Below are positions 12,801 to 27,671 of a stretch of 64,000 nt of DNA, one piece after another (the stretch's first letter is position 1; each line of letters starts with the position of its first letter). The notes under the pieces were generated by a model. That model was given only the letters and a program-made list of their open reading frames with translations. It did no database searches and was not told the DNA's origin. Location of the stretch: contig NC_079882.1 of NCBI RefSeq assembly GCF_029227915.1, positions 11,160,001-11,224,000 of the forward strand. Direction: 5' to 3'. This stretch comes from Hydractinia symbiolongicarpus. Lineage: Eukaryota; Cnidaria; Hydrozoa; Anthoathecata; Hydractiniidae. Made by a program: the position numbers and the translations under genes.

Positions 12801-14583
12801 ATTTGAAACTTGTTTTGGAATACGAAATACTTTAGGAGTACTTTTAAACCAATGTGATAACATAATTTTGCACGAGCCTTAACAAATTATATAGGCATTT
12901 TGAGGAAGAGTACAAAAACTTATACATTTTGATTCGTCTCGCCGTCCCGTTATTAAAAAGAGACAACAGGCGCTGGAAACGAGGTTGGTGTAACGTGTTA
13001 CTCGTTGGTTAATTAAAAGAACTCTTTATAAAACAGAAAATCCATAAAACTATTTCCATCTTAGTTCGTTTTTTTCAAACCTAATTTCGATTAGTTGCAA
13101 CTCCTGTCATAAGCATATAAATCTTACCTTTATAAAATCGCTAAAAAGTTGACAACAGTTGTAGTAAAAAATTAAAATAGAAAAACAAGTTTTAAAATAG
13201 GATAAGCTTTTCAGTTAAAACCATCCTCAGTCCATACATAGATGTAATTGTTGTAGTTGGTATTGACGAAACCAATTGCGCTCATTCTGTTAAGGAGACC
13301 TTTTGGGTTTTAAAAACAACAATTGTTTAACAATATAGTTAAAGGTTTCCAACCTTATTTCTATGTTCTTATTTGTGTAGTTCTGAAAAATAGGGAGATG
13401 TATGATCAGGTTGGCGAATAATGAATATTTTCAGGATTGGAAGAAACAAGTGATGTTGAAGTTATTGTAAAAAGATAGAGGCATATTAGCAAAAATGAAA
13501 AAATTGTTTTAAAATATTTTATTCCTATAATCTGTAAAGGAGAGCAGGCTTTTCTTAATATTGTCTTAATTTTTGATAAAAGCTCAGCCTTAACGTCTTA
13601 TATGAAAAAAGGGCATATCAGCACTTGGAGAGCAGTGCAGGTTAACTTCTACTTACTGACAAATATACCACCACCATCAATAATATCAACTTATAACCAA
13701 ATCATAAAGTGCATTGAAGTGCCAGGTAGTTGTCGAACGTACCTTATTTTTCTTAACCCCGAAAATGTTCATGAGACTGGTGTAGAGAATAAAAAAAAAC
13801 AGGTGCTCAAGTGTCTGTGAGCGTTTTAGATTTCGTAAGAATTAAACTCTGTTTGTTTGTTTTTAAAAACATTCTTCTTTCACGCCTGTTGCTATCAGAT
13901 TCACATATTCTTATATATCATATTTTCCAATATATATCTAACAAATACATGTACGAGCAGCTTACACAGATATAGAAATTGATTTTATTTAAAAGTCCTT
14001 AAGTTGTTTCAGCCATTTTGTGCCATTTAATAGGTAATATTTAGCAATTGTTTATATTTTCTTTTTCCACATCGCTGCTCTAAAGATTAAGACAACAAAT
14101 GAGTGCGTCATTAGTCGGTGCCATTGCAATTTTGTGTAAATAACTCTTACATTCTGAATAACATTCGGTTGGGTCATAATCATAGCACTGTTGTATTTGA
14201 AAATATGGATAGTAGCTATTATAGCAAAAATCACTAAGAACATACATACTACTTTGGAACCAAGAACCAGATCGATGCGCTTTTTTTTGTTATGAGTCTA
14301 CTGTTTTTTCAGGGCCGGCGAATCGAAAGAGAAAGTAGAGGGGCCAAATATGAGGAAGTATGTAAGGAGGCCCCACCCGGTTGGGGCCGACGGGCCTAGA
14401 AACTTTGTGAATTTAGGCCTCTGAAAGAGCCTTAAATGTGCCCCAATTTTCGAAATTTTTATCGGATACTAATCAAAAAAAGCCTTAATTCATGCAAAAC
14501 TTATACTTAATTTCTGTTTCAGGTACCTTGTTTTTTTTTAAAAAATGCAACCATTTAAAACCATAAAGTACATTTTATGCAGA
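9834..14583. other. AHR 5' flank and intergenic DNA
   Basis: This region holds the AHR upstream region and then AT-rich spacer. A GCGCATGCGC palindrome (the core of an NRF1-type site) lies at 10974-10983. An inverted repeat GACCCAATA / TATTGGGTC spans about 10506-10558. At 12067-12092 a GGGGCCATTCA...TTACGTAACGC stretch resembles a dispersed MITE end. No exon could be supported; the listed open frames are low-complexity. Confidence 0.5.
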
Positions 14584-14650
14584 TGAGAAACATTTATATT
14601 TATAACATTTATCCACATTTAAGAAAATGTGGATAAATGTTAGTTTCTCA
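14584..14650. repeat. Long hairpin with 18-bp perfect stem
   Basis: TAACATTTATCCACATTT at 14603-14620 is followed after a 4-base loop by its exact reverse complement at 14625-14642. An outer arm TGAGAAAC at 14584-14591 pairs with GTTTCTCA at 14643-14650 across an 11-nt one-sided bulge. It could be a MITE core or a small-RNA precursor; the sequence alone does not decide. Confidence 0.75.
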
Positions 14651-17600
14651 GTAATTCTAGACTCTATTCTTTTGTACTTATGATCTGTTAAGAAGGCTGA
14701 GTTCGTTCTTAATATTTTATTAATTTTTGACCATAATCTTATCCTCAACGCTCTTGTTAAATAGGAGGCTCTTTTAATAAATCTTGTAGGCTATGTATTT
14801 TAAGGCTAGACACAAGACATCCAATGTTGTTTCCAGTATCAAAACATTACTTAAACCTTGTCTTTCTAAGCTGTTCTTTTTATTACTAAGCTCGAGGGTG
14901 TTGTTATAAATTCTTCGAAGAAAAAAAGATTACATTCATTTTGATAATCAAGACGCAGGGCTACAAACCAAGTTAAGTTATACTTAAAAAATAAATAACA
15001 TTTATGACATCATCCAACCAAGCAAAACGTATTGAAAAATAACAACTTGTTTTTGATGTAGCAGATGTAAGTGTCTCACATTTAATTAATTAAACAACAA
15101 CGAAATTTTAGAAAAGAAGTAAAAAGGAACCAGACATTGAGGTTGAAAAAAATTACAAAATTTTGTGTCGAAATCATAGCAACTCTTTTTTTAAAGCAGG
15201 TGAGTTAACCTTTGTTTATATCAAGGGGAAGAAGTTATCATTCATTTCTTTATTTACATCTCGCTGCATATTTTACTTTTAATGTATGGATGCCATACCA
15301 TGTTCAAGAATAGACACTTATCCAGGAAGAACATGATGAACAATTATTGTTTGAAAGATGAGTTACTTTAAACACCACTGTGATGAAGCGTGACGGAGAT
15401 GTGGTCAACATGTATTGACATGTAAAAACTTTCATTACTCATACCTGCATGCAATAGTCTTAAAGTCAGACAATGTCCTTAACATCATGCAATGGTTTGA
15501 CTTTCAGACAATGTTTATTTAGAGCCTACCCCTTTAGTGCCCAATCCTTCGACTAGATAAACCGCTCCACAAAAAAAAAGTGCTCTGGGAAAAGGCTGGT
15601 TAATATAAATTATAATCAACATGTCGGCATCTTCAAAGCTATATAAAAACAATCGCTCTTATTTAAACCGGAGGCAGTTTTCGTTTTAGTCGAACTTGAT
15701 CCAAGTAGTATAAACAACGCCGAAAGCCTCTTTGCTCATGCCAGGTCAAGTGAATACAAACATAGAAAAATACGAATCAAGTTGTTTATGACCACGGTTA
15801 ATTGGTGAATGAATTTAAGAGTAATCAACTTTTCAGGCTATTCAGTCAATATTTAATGTCTAACTAACATGCGAGTTTTAGCCATGCCGCTCAAAAGGAA
15901 ATTGGGTGGATTTTAACAATTTTTAAATGTTTTTTGGTTTTCTTTATATTTAACAAACTACGGCCTAACCTCTATCATTATTCGCAGAGTTTTTCCACAA
16001 CTGTTTAATACATTAGATTGTGGCATCATAAACGTCTGAAAAATATATACTCAGGTCAAATATAGTTGAAACTAATCTATATACAAACCATATCGTGGCT
16101 TGGTTAGTTTTTTTCAACTCTCTATATTATTTTTTTATTTTGGAGACCACGTGATCAAAAAAAAAGCAGACACTTATTAGGCGTGAGAGTTAGATGTAGT
16201 AGTGTTCAGCGTTGCACAACAGCAGTGCGTAAATATTTGAGACAACACAGGGGTTCCAAATTGTAAAACAAATGTAAAATATTTTTTTCTTTAATTGAAA
16301 ACAAAAAAACAAACAAGTTAAAGTCTAGTCTTTTTCATCCTGCTGTCTAATTTAATAGACGTAAAAGAGGATAATATACTTTCATATTTTCTTCATTTTT
16401 TTTTAGGTAAACAGAGTTTATTTTCATCGTTTTTATTGAAGAGTTAAATTAGCACGATAAAACATGCTTGTATGTATTATTTCTAAACACTTTCTCGCAA
16501 TTAAAATAATTCTTTCATTATTTCATTCACTTTCAATAAATTTATTCTCATTCTGTCTCGAGTTTGAAATAAAATATAAATTTCTTTTTTTGTTTTCTTC
16601 CAAACAATTTGCAAAGGTTACTATCGACAATCTCATTCCCATTCTCCTTTAGGGGGTAATGAAACGTGTAGTTTATAAAATTTAATATGGCTGATAAAGC
16701 TGCTCTTTCCCCTGTTCTCATAGGATTCTCTTATATGTTTGTTTTCTACTCAGATCAGATCAATTCTAGCAGGATTAACCACAGGAGATTATTTGCCAAA
16801 TTCCAATGGAATTTATTCATCATGATGGGACGATAATTTTTTTTTGTCATTGGACCGTTCAGTGCAGGATTGTAATATTTGTAATTCAATCACAACGCAA
16901 GTTTTTGGGTTAAAACCTTTTTTTGATGAAAATAAAATTAGCCTGGAGTGTAAACTTTTACGTTAGTCCGAAATGAAACCAGTTGAAATAATAATTAAAA
17001 CAACACACATAATACTCTGGAAAGGTTTTAAAGAATATTGCGAAACATTTAAATCCGTCTACAAATTTTTTATTTAGATTCTTATAACTTCCGTAAAAGA
17101 AAAACCCAAGGCTGTGTACCCTTTAAGATTTGAAACCCATACACAAAAACATTTATGACTGTGGTAGTAGGAGGGGGTGGTGGAGAGATATATTTTTTCG
17201 AATAATGCGATATAAAATTTCTGACATTAAATTATTTTCTCGATTATTCGTAACTTGATTACCCAAACCTTGATTAACCGAGAGAAAAGTTGAAATGTAA
17301 CGGTCTGTTTGGTTTTCTTTATAAGACTAAAACTCGATTAACCAGCCTGTATTTTAGATTATCTTAATACGAGACATTTGGATTATCGAGAAAGCTCAGT
17401 GTCGGCATTTTAACTTGATAACTTATAATATAGACAACGGAAAACTCAATTTTAAATGCTCGTGTGAATATGCTGACATTGGAATGCAAGCCAAGCCAAA
17501 GAAATAATGAAATATAATACATGAAATGCAAAGTTATTTCCGGCTAATACTAATAAGAAATTAGACCAAATTTATGCAACCTTTAGAATATAACTTGCAT

Positions 17601-20600
17601 AGTTTTACATCGAATTGTTTCTATTTGCTTCTTCAAATCGAACTTTTAATTTTTTTCAGCAAAGCAAAAAAAATAATTTATTATTGTTACATAATTTTTT
17701 AATTCAATTTTTTTTAGGACTGTCAAAAATAACACACCTTTTGTATCTGAATTTTAAAGAAGATTATCAGACATATATCAGCTCATTTTATCACAGGATT
17801 ATTTCTAGTCATTTGAAAAATGCATGATGTTGTTTATGAACCGTTATAAATAGATTGATGCACTAGAATGAATGACAAGTTCATATGACACCATGTGACT
17901 TAATTACTTTTACTTGATTGGCTTATCTTAAATGGATTCGGTTGTCATAACTACAGATACGAAAAGATTTAATTTGCAGCGCAAACACAGTGAATTGGGA
18001 AAAATACATCTAAAAATGCTTCTTATTTTTAATTTTTATTTTAGATATAAGATAAGTGTTCCAATTGTAATTTGAAAATGCAAAATATCGGCTGAATTCT
18101 TAAAAATAACCGATACTGTGTGAGTTACAGGTAAAAATAGCCCAATGTTAAACACCATACCTCAAAAGTACAAGCCTTGTCGAAACTGCCCACTGATGAA
18201 ATGAATTGATGATTGATGAAAAAATTATTTCAAAACAGATCAAGAAAATCTCACAAAGGTCATGAACAAAGATTCAGCAGTTACATTGTCAGCTTAAATC
18301 TCTCATTTCATAGTGACGTGTTCCAACCCAAAAAACTTCTCAACTTACCAGCATCAATACCACAGATGAAGTGCCATGCCTCAACAATCGTTACTTGTTA
18401 CTATAGAAACAGACCGTTTATGCAACATTGTGCTGCATTTCAAGATACCATTTTATAAAGTGATCACGATATATCGTTCTCGTCACGAACTTTCATAATT
18501 AGACAGGGTGAGTGGTTGGAAAGAAAGAAACAGTGATATGAAGTTGAATCTATTGATGGCGAAAATAATACTCCTGACCAGTCGTGGTGCAGTATTTCGT
18601 GTGTAAAGTTTTGGAAATTTAAACAGGAAATATTAAACTTCAATATAGGAGGTCACCAAAACTTAACATAAAAAATTTCAAGCGAATTGAGAATATTTTG
18701 AAAAAGGCAAAGAAAATGTCCAATAGCAAACACCAAAGGGACTACTACAAAATGGGATTTTAATTTTCGACACAATTACAAAAATTGATTTTATTAAACA
18801 CAGTACAGAAAAAGATAGCATTTCGCGTGCAAGAAAAACCCTCAAGTCAATAACAAGCCCTTCTGATACCCCAAGCGAAAAAAAACGTGACATTCTCATG
18901 TTGTGGCTTACACAATCTATCTAACACTATCACTAAACTCCCATGCAGCAACATGCTGCGACCCACTGCTTCTTAAATGAATGAACCTTTGTAATCCGTC
19001 TTGACAGTATTTTTATTAATTTTATTGTTTAATAATGTTTTTAAAACGAGGAGCCTAGCTTGTACTGTAATTATCTTTGCAATTTTAATAGCATATCGGA
19101 TCGTTAAAAGTTATAAGCGCAAGACAATGTATTGACGTCAGTGGAACAATTCTTTTGTGATTAATAAAAAGGTATCTATCAGACAGATTAAGCTCTTAAT
19201 CTAACATGAACAAATCAATCTTATTATGCATTGGAAATATGTCTGTAATTTGTTTTCAGATTTTAACTTGAGGTATGTGTTTCCTGAGAGGTCACACCAT
19301 GTGTACCTGGTAACCAAGGTGCCAAGCCAATGTATTCGCAATGGATGTGCAATGTCATATTTCTACAGGAAATGGCTTGTTGAGAATTAAAATTTAATAA
19401 AATCGGATTTAAAATTACTTGGTGAGATGTTTGATTGCAGGAACAGGCTAACTGCAGTGTTCAATTTTTAGCCAAATAGACGTCCCATTCATCTGCCATT
19501 CGGTCTAATATCCAAATATTATATTGCGGTTTGAGACGAAACCAAAATTACCTAAATTTGTCTGATTAGTTTTTTAAGAACAGATTGTGTATCGTGTTTG
19601 CAAGTATTAAAATACTAAAAAGTCGCACGTAAGGATAACAGAAGCAATATATAAAAAAAGCCACAACTATACTAGTGTCATTCAACAATTGATGACAGAA
19701 AGATGACAGTGAGCAATATGTCACTTTTTACTATTATATATAAAAACTTTTTGTTTCTTTCTGTAATTTTTTTTATACATTGTTCTTGTTATCAATGATT
19801 GATATCATCTATGATTCACCTTATCGGTAAAATAAGTCGGCATAAGAAAAGGTCAGTAAAATTTTTTGTCGGTAAAAAGTTTGGTCGATAAAAATATTAG
19901 TAACATTTTGTCCCTTTTAGTCGATAAGTTTTAAAAATACTTTTTGAGTTAATTAATTATAAAATATATATAAAGGAAATATAATAATTTATATATAAAT
20001 TAATTTATTATAACTAAAAAAAGTAGAACTAAAAATACCCAGCTTTTATACCCTAATTTTTGAAGCATTCGTGTTCTTAATGCATTTAAAAAAAGGAAAA
20101 GCAAATATCGACAAAAAATATGGTCAGCAAAAGAGAGTCGGTAATAAATTTTGGTAGGTACAGAACGTTTGTTACTGAACAAAAATTTGGTCACTTTTTA
20201 CCGACTTGTCTTTCCAACTAAAAGCCTATGGCTACGCCTTTGTTAATGCAAAATGAAATAATGAGGTCAAAACAATGCCACGTGACTTAGAAGAATACCA
20301 TGCGAGGGTCGAAAAGTAATTTAAGTTTTTTTACTTATAAGGCAAACATTCTTTTTATAGGACTAAATCATTTTTTTGTTTGTTTGTTTGTTTATAGATC
20401 TTGCCTTTGTATCTGTGGCTTTTTATTTGTGGTGTAAAGACAAAATATTGCATGCATGCAATGAAGTTACTTTAATACAGAAACGTGACTTCTAAATGGA
20501 TGTCCTGATTTCTGTTAACGAAAGATACAAACGAGCCAATTTGCCCCAATAATTATCTTACGTCGTCAATTAAAAAGAACTTTCTCACCTGACTACTCTA

Positions 20601-22090
20601 TCTTGAAATGAAGTGAAGTTTGTATGCAAAACGCATGATAAATATTACCCAATACGATAATTTTAACGAAAATTTCAGTAGTTCCAACAATAATGTTTTT
20701 AATGGATAACATGTATAAAATAGCATTGCTGGTTACAGAATCCACGTGTGGCAGAATTTAGTTTCATATTAAAAGCAATTAGTAACAGTGCGGAAATTGC
20801 GCTCACCATGGAGAGAATTAAAGTAGATGATAAGTGGTACAAGCAAAGGAAAAATAACGTGTCTTCAGACACCCTAAATTTTCCTTTGCGGTTTTTATAT
20901 TGGTCAATTCAAATTAGACGGTCCGTTAAGTATATATATACGTATATACATATAGTAAAGAGTATATAGCTATAAAAACCACATGAATAAAAAAAAGGAT
21001 GAAAATCAAAAGCAACAACAAAATAAAACAAATAAACAAATAAACAAATAAGCTAAAAATTGAATTTAAAAAATAGTGAAAAAAGTAGCATTGGGAAATT
21101 AAAATATGGTGTGTTTACCACAAACCTCTGCTCTCCCTCCGTTCAGGAACCGTCTCGAACTAATTCTTTTCTAACTAATGCTAATATGTAATGCAGAAAG
21201 GATTATTATACTTATTGCCATGACAACGCAAGCTTGTTTTGAGACTATTGAGGTTATTTTTTGTTTACCTTTCATAATGGCGGATTTAGTAATGCAGAGA
21301 GTATTTTATTAAAATATTTATAATATGTTTCATAACTGCTCGTAAAATTGGGAAAAATAATGGTTTGCTTAATTTTGTGTACTTATTACCTAGAACGATT
21401 GTGTTTTGGAAACTCGTTTTGTGAGTTCTGCTATCAGAAAACAGATGGACTGAGCACAAGTTTTTGGCAACAAAATTCATGTCGAGGTATATACCAGGCA
21501 ACACGTGCCAATTTTATTTTAGCAAGCAAAAAATAATTCGCCTCGCTCATTTTAATTAAAATCGATGATCAGAGAAAAGGGTGCTCCAACGTATCAAATT
21601 ATTAGCCAATTATGGTCAGTTTTTAAATATTCCTTGTGTTGAAAGAAAGCCTTTATCCTTATATAAAAATTAAAACGGAATTAATGTCGGAGCATTTTTA
21701 ATATTTCCTTCGCTATTCACAGCTACCATTTTAGCTAACAGACAGACAGACAGATGCAAGAAGACTTTTTTCGCGCGCGCACAGACTTAGAGTACTCGGG
21801 TATTATTATTGAGACTGGGGCTATTAATAAAATTTTTTGATTGATCTGCTCTTAGAATAAAAAAAATAAAGTAAAAATAAAACTAATTAAAAAATATTAA
21901 AAGGATACGTTTTTCTTCTTACTAATTAGAACGAGTTTCTGATGTGCGTATAATTTGACTTTTTTAATATGTTTTTTTAACTTTCGTTTTAAAGGGGAGG
22001 CAAGGAATCCGGCTGGAATTAAAATGGCACCTTTAACGTTATAGACGTAACTCATTTCATACTTATGCCCCATAATATACCCCTCAAAAA
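14651..22090. other. Intergenic DNA, no gene recognised
   Basis: About 7 kb of AT-rich spacer. It contains short simple repeats: TTTG repeats near 20376-20395, AAATAAAC repeats near 21023-21052, and GACA repeats near 21738-21755 followed by a GC-alternating run. A TGACGTCA lies at 19133-19140. The open frames (for example 18213-18458, 18678-18899, 20748-20969) show no motif, codon bias or splice support that I can defend. Confidence 0.5.
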
Positions 22091-22097
22091 TATAGAA

Positions 22098-22352
22098 TAG
22101 TAATAAATAGTAATAAATAGTAATAAATAGTAATAAATAGTAATAAATAGTAATAAATAGTAATAAATAGTAATAAATAGTAATAAATAGTAATAAATAG
22201 TAATAAATAGTAATAAATAGTAATAAATAGTAATAAATAGTAATAAGTAGTATTAAATAGAGGTAATTAGAATTAAATAGAAATAAAGAGTAATAAATAG
22301 AATAAATAATAATATATAATAATAATAAATAATAATAAATAGTAATAAATAG
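22098..22352. repeat. 10-bp minisatellite (TAATAAATAG)n
   Basis: A 10-bp unit is repeated about 15 times almost perfectly from about 22098 to 22245, then decays through variants to about 22352. It is entirely A/T apart from one G per unit. The period is close to one DNA helical turn, so its A-tracts are phased and the array may be intrinsically curved. The long Tyr/Leu/Ile frame on the minus strand (21897-22388) is just the translation of this repeat, not a gene. Confidence 0.9.
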
Positions 22353-22459
22353 CACTGCTGTAATTTGGTAAAAGGAAGTAAGAGACAACTGTAGCTAATA
22401 AAAGCAATGTTTTTGAAAAATTCAGTATTATAACCTGCTAAAGTTGCTGACCTCAGCAA

Positions 22460-25400
22460 AAGCTCAATTATTTTTCGACCCTAAAAAATTAACATCCTAG
22501 CTTTCCTTCTTCGCTAAAAAACACAAATGTCTATAAAACTGATTTGTATTTTTATTTTTCATATACTTTTCCTGGATATATGCAGATTGAAATTTAATAA
22601 CTTTCATAGCACGCATATCACACATGCCTATGATTAGTGATCAGCTTATTTTTGTGCCAGAATTAATGAAATATGTTAGAATAACATTATTTGTAGATTT
22701 TTTGTTTTAGATTTACTATTTAAATGTCACGTATATACTGCATCACCTGTACATGACCTAAAGTACATATTTATGAAAGAACACAAATGTTTTTAACAAC
22801 ACTTGAAATTTCGACGTCAGATAACTGTCATGACTTCCTGGTTCTGTGAAACTATCTTATGTGGATAATATATGAGGGAAAAAGCAATGAAAGAGTGTTT
22901 ACCCAAGACGTTTTTGCAATATGGTGTACATCCTTATAAACTGTTTTTTCTCTTAAATAAACATGTACAAGGAGGATTCCCTCTCATGCTTTTTTTATCA
23001 GAATTTTTTTCGTACAGTTACAGTCGTACAGTAAAAGGGTGTGTTATTACAAACAGCAATATAGTTACATCCAAAGAAAAGCATAAAAATATTTATAATG
23101 CTACAACAATATACCGAGTAGGTAATAAAATAACAAAGTGATCATTAAATAACTATATAAATTTTAAAATTTAGGCTTTTAAATCATACAGTATTTGGCC
23201 AAAAAACTTTATTTGCATGCTAAGTAGTGTCACCCAGCTTTCTAAGAAAACAACAATTTTTTTCAGCCAGATCTTGGTGATCAGCTTATCTACACTTTTA
23301 AATAATTTAGTTAGGAACGTAACATAACAACTTTTGACTTCATTCTTTTGACAAATTGCCGCGTCAGCTAAAAATGCAGCGATTTTTATCAAATCTAGAC
23401 AGCAAGTCATGAAAAGTCATTCAGTCATGAATACTTGCTCCCTAGATTCTATGAAATTGCCCCACTTTTAGTAAAACTAGGGGCAATTATCAATTCGGTC
23501 ATTATCCAGGGGAAAAGGAAGAGGGGGAGGAATGTCCCATGTTGGAGCTAGTATTAGGACCAAAAAACCAGGAAGGAATATTCCTTTCATCAGAAAAAAA
23601 ATTTAGCCTTATACATATTCTTTTTATAAAACACATTCAACCCATGATTGCATAATCCTATATGTATATATTAAAAAAGCGCGTATTCAGCGTTAAAGTT
23701 TAGTGTCAACTTTTTTGTTGTTTCTTTCCTTTCTATCAGGCATGTAAACATAAAAGGTCTTATCAAAGTTTCGTGTCTTTGTATTTTATTTGTTTTTGTA
23801 ATATCTCGTGTATCTATTTATGGCTGGGTGTGAACATAGGTCACAACGTCAGACAGCTAGGTTAGATAAAACAAAAGGACAGGAATAAAAATTTAGAAAT
23901 TTGAGAAGTTTAAAAACTAGTTACTAGAATTATGTAACTGATCTTTAGCAGAAATTCTAAGCTGTATTAATTTCCATGGTTTTTCGTAAAGTTCTTTAAA
24001 GTAAAATACGGTAAGTACCCAAATAAGCTCCCTTTTTTCAATAATCCCCACAATAATCCCATCCCTTGAATAACCCCTAAGCGCCCGTTAGGGTCCATAT
24101 GAGTTGAGGTAATTTTAGAGTCTACTTTTAGAAGAACAACTACATTCTATGTAACGCTCACACATTTTTTATGTAAGGAGCTGTTTATTGACTGACAAAA
24201 ATTATATCTAATTTATATATATTTTTAAATGTTTGAAAAGAAGTTTTGCCGTTGTATCTAATTTTGTTATAAATTTTTCTTTCAATATTATTATTAACCA
24301 TTTGCAAACAGTTATTGTTCTGTGATATTTTATATTTATTAGAAAAATAGTCTTACAAGTTGTCAATTGCCCACCGTACTCCAAAAAAATTTGATAGCCT
24401 AAAATTAACTTTTAATAGTCCGAGGGTCTTATTTTGGCTTTGACTGGTTGGCAAAGTTATTCCATGCCTTTTATTTTTCAGATATAATATATAATATAAT
24501 ATAACGAAAATTAACTTCATGTACAAGTAAAATTCTAAAACTCGCACAAAAACTCTTGATAGTACTGGAATATAATAATACTATGTCAAATTTACTTGTT
24601 GCTATGAAGGGATCTCCATGCAGAGATACAGTGCATGAAATGCCAAAACTAGTTAAAATATTAGACATGTGCCGATGTCATCATTTTGTCCAATTTCTAA
24701 AAAAATAAATGCAAGGAGATATTTCCTGTGGTAATATGGACGCCAGCCACCAAAAATTTCTACTTCAGCGAGATTCTGTAAACTAAGAAGCCAAACAAAT
24801 AAAATCAAGCGACAACAAGTCTTTTTCGCTAAATCTACAAGGCTAAATTATGAGCTACTACAACGTCTCTAAAAATAATAACCACAAAGTATAAAAATTT
24901 CATCCACAAACCTTGATTTGTATATCTGAGATATCAAGCTTACAATACAATGAGAACATATTGATATTTGCAACGATTTTTTTTCCAACAAAAAGAAATT
25001 TTATGACGGATGTTATTCCAAGCTTATTTCCACACGGATTTTAAAAATACCTGATCTTTTAACGATTTAAAAACTTTTAATTTTGAGTCTTATATCAACT
25101 GTAGGCAATATTATTACCTGTATGATCCGGAAGAAAATAGATCAAACTACATTTGTGATTATTCGAACTAATTATTTATCATATAGACGATAAAAAGGTG
25201 GTTTCAAACATTGTTATAATAACTTACAGGGTTATTTTCCATAGTTTCACAGCCTTCGTGTTAATGTGTTTAATGTTTCATTCATATCAAGCATATAGTA
25301 TCTTGTAACCAGAGTGATCATTCTTTTTACCAACAACATTGAGGAAATTCGGGAAATTCGGGAAATCGGAAGAATAGGGTGGACAGTAATAACGCCGATT

Positions 25401-27440
25401 GGCAAGCGACATTTTTCCGCGATCAAAAAACGTTCGTGCTTATTGATTGGTTACTTGCTTTTTGCTTTCGTGTTTAATATCGGAAGAACCCTTCCTTTAT
25501 ATTAATAATACAAGTATGTATTAATTTAAAAATAGAAGTCGAATCGTTACTTCGTGCTAAGATTCCACGAAATAGCGATTTCTACGTATGTGCGATTTTA
25601 ATCTGAGGACCGGATTATGACGAACCCGTGGGGCTGTCCACGAACTAGTGACTTGTTTTTTCCTAAGTTTGCAAGAAAATGGTTTCACTTACCCATATAA
25701 ATATAATAAACTCGTAGACTTTTAAGAAGATATGATATGGTTGTGTATCGCTGGTAATTACATTAAGAACGAAGATTTTGGCGGAAAAATTTGGGACACA
25801 ATTTTTTATTTCATCAAAAAAATTTTCGGACAAGATTTATAAGTCAAAACGTCTTTTGAACGAATTTTAACCAAATTCAAGATCTAAAAAAGGCCTTCAT
25901 GATCCAACTCTATAATTTTAATTTTAATTGATTTATGTAACTTTTTATGCTCATAAAATATGAAAATAACGAAAATAATAAGTTCAAAAACTGCAGTTTT
26001 TATTGGTTTTCTGATTACCCTATATATACATTCTATGCACTGGTCCTTTTTTTTAAAAAAAACACTAAAATTTACGGACAAAAAAATATCCGAAAGTTCT
26101 TCTGTCCGAAAATGTTCGTTCCTAATATACGCCGTGTTCGTTTTTTGATTTGAAAGCGAAGTTTTGCTCTGACAAATTCGTCTAAGCTTTGGTAAGAGAG
26201 AACTTTAACTTTGATATCTTCGAAGAAAGCTAAAAAAATATGAACAGCAAGCTTTCCATCAAGTAGTAAGTTATTAAATGAAAATAACATCTAATTCAAT
26301 TCTAGCACACGTTAAGGACCAATCATATTAACTTTTGCGCTATAGATGTGGTTGGTTGAATCAGCGCTTCATGGCAGACATTTTTTTCTGAAAATTTAGA
26401 CATACCTCCTATTTAGAGGTTAGAACGCCTTCTCCCCGTTCCCTAATTGTCAAAGTTAACACAAATTAGCTTTGAATTCAAGTATAAAATTTGCATCCAG
26501 TATGTTATTACTGCGGTATTTTTAAACTTTATTTTAACATATTTTAATATTATAAAAGTTATAGACGTATCCTTCAGTTTATTAAAAAGTGTAGAGAGAA
26601 AGCAGATTTCATTTCCGTATAATTTGAACATTAGCGTAAATTTGCGGTGGCACTGTAAACATCATACCATGGTTGTACATACCCGAAGTTAAACTTACCT
26701 TAGCGTGAGATTCTTAGCCGACATAAAAAGTTTTTATAGAAGGAGTGTAAGTTTTTTAGTAAATAATTAGAATTGTGGTTACGCAAACTTTTGTGTAATA
26801 TTCACGCTGACTTGAGGAGTCATTTTGACTGGATCCACTTACGAAGTGACTTCGGCAAATAAAACCTCATCCCAACGTAAGTTTTACTTCAAGGACGTGA
26901 AACCAAACCCGTGTCATACTTTTGGTTCCTTCGTGTTGTTGATATTATGAACAGATATAAATCAGCAAATTTAAATATGTGATCAAAATCAGAGAAAACG
27001 CACCTGCTCTTCTTTCGTTCAATTTACTTGGTTTTTCTTTTGTTAGCTTTCAGTTTTTAGTTTTAACAAAATACACTAACTTTCAAAAACAGTAATATTC
27101 TTCTGAGGAAAATTACGGAATTTCCAAAGAGCACGATACACCATACCTTTTCATCCATTGCATGCTATGAAAAAATTATCGCATCCATGAAAAGAGACAG
27201 GAGGGACCTAGTAACGAGGGTGGCAAGGTAGTATATCTAAATTATATTCATAACATGAGCCAAAAACTTACGTCACGACACGCTATATGTATTACTCTTT
27301 CCTTGTTCTCATTAATCCAATTAGCTTGATGCTTTTTAGCGTCGCCAGTTTGACGTAAAAATATTGAACTTCTTGGGAAGGCCTGTCACGCGAAAAAAAA
27401 GCTGTTGTCAGCAACAAATTTAGACTCATCTATAATGGTA
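22460..27440. other. Intergenic DNA, no gene recognised
   Basis: AT-rich spacer. Near 24003-24095 there is a C-rich patch of repeated AATAANCCC-type units ending GCGCCCGTTAGGG, which looks like part of a dispersed repeat. Open frames in this interval are short, overlap on both strands and lack recognisable domains. Confidence 0.45.
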
Positions 27441-27671
27441 ATCTAAACAATAAGAAATTTTTTTTAAAAAAAATCCAATTTCCATATGAAAAAGGTTTTC
27501 GCGTAAATAGTTTTTGCGCAGAAATTATTTGCAGGGCATATTTTTGCGACTTAGCGCAAAATATCGCAATTTTCATCAAAAAATTCTACAACACAAACGA
27601 TGGCATTGGAATTCACCTTTATAGCGATAAGATTAAAGCAACTGTTTCAAAATTATTCAAAATTGTTTCAG

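Noticed and set aside
21897-22388. 163-codon minus frame rich in Tyr/Leu/Ile
   Set aside because: It is the translation of the TAATAAATAG minisatellite; the repetitive peptide and the lack of any start context show it is not a gene.
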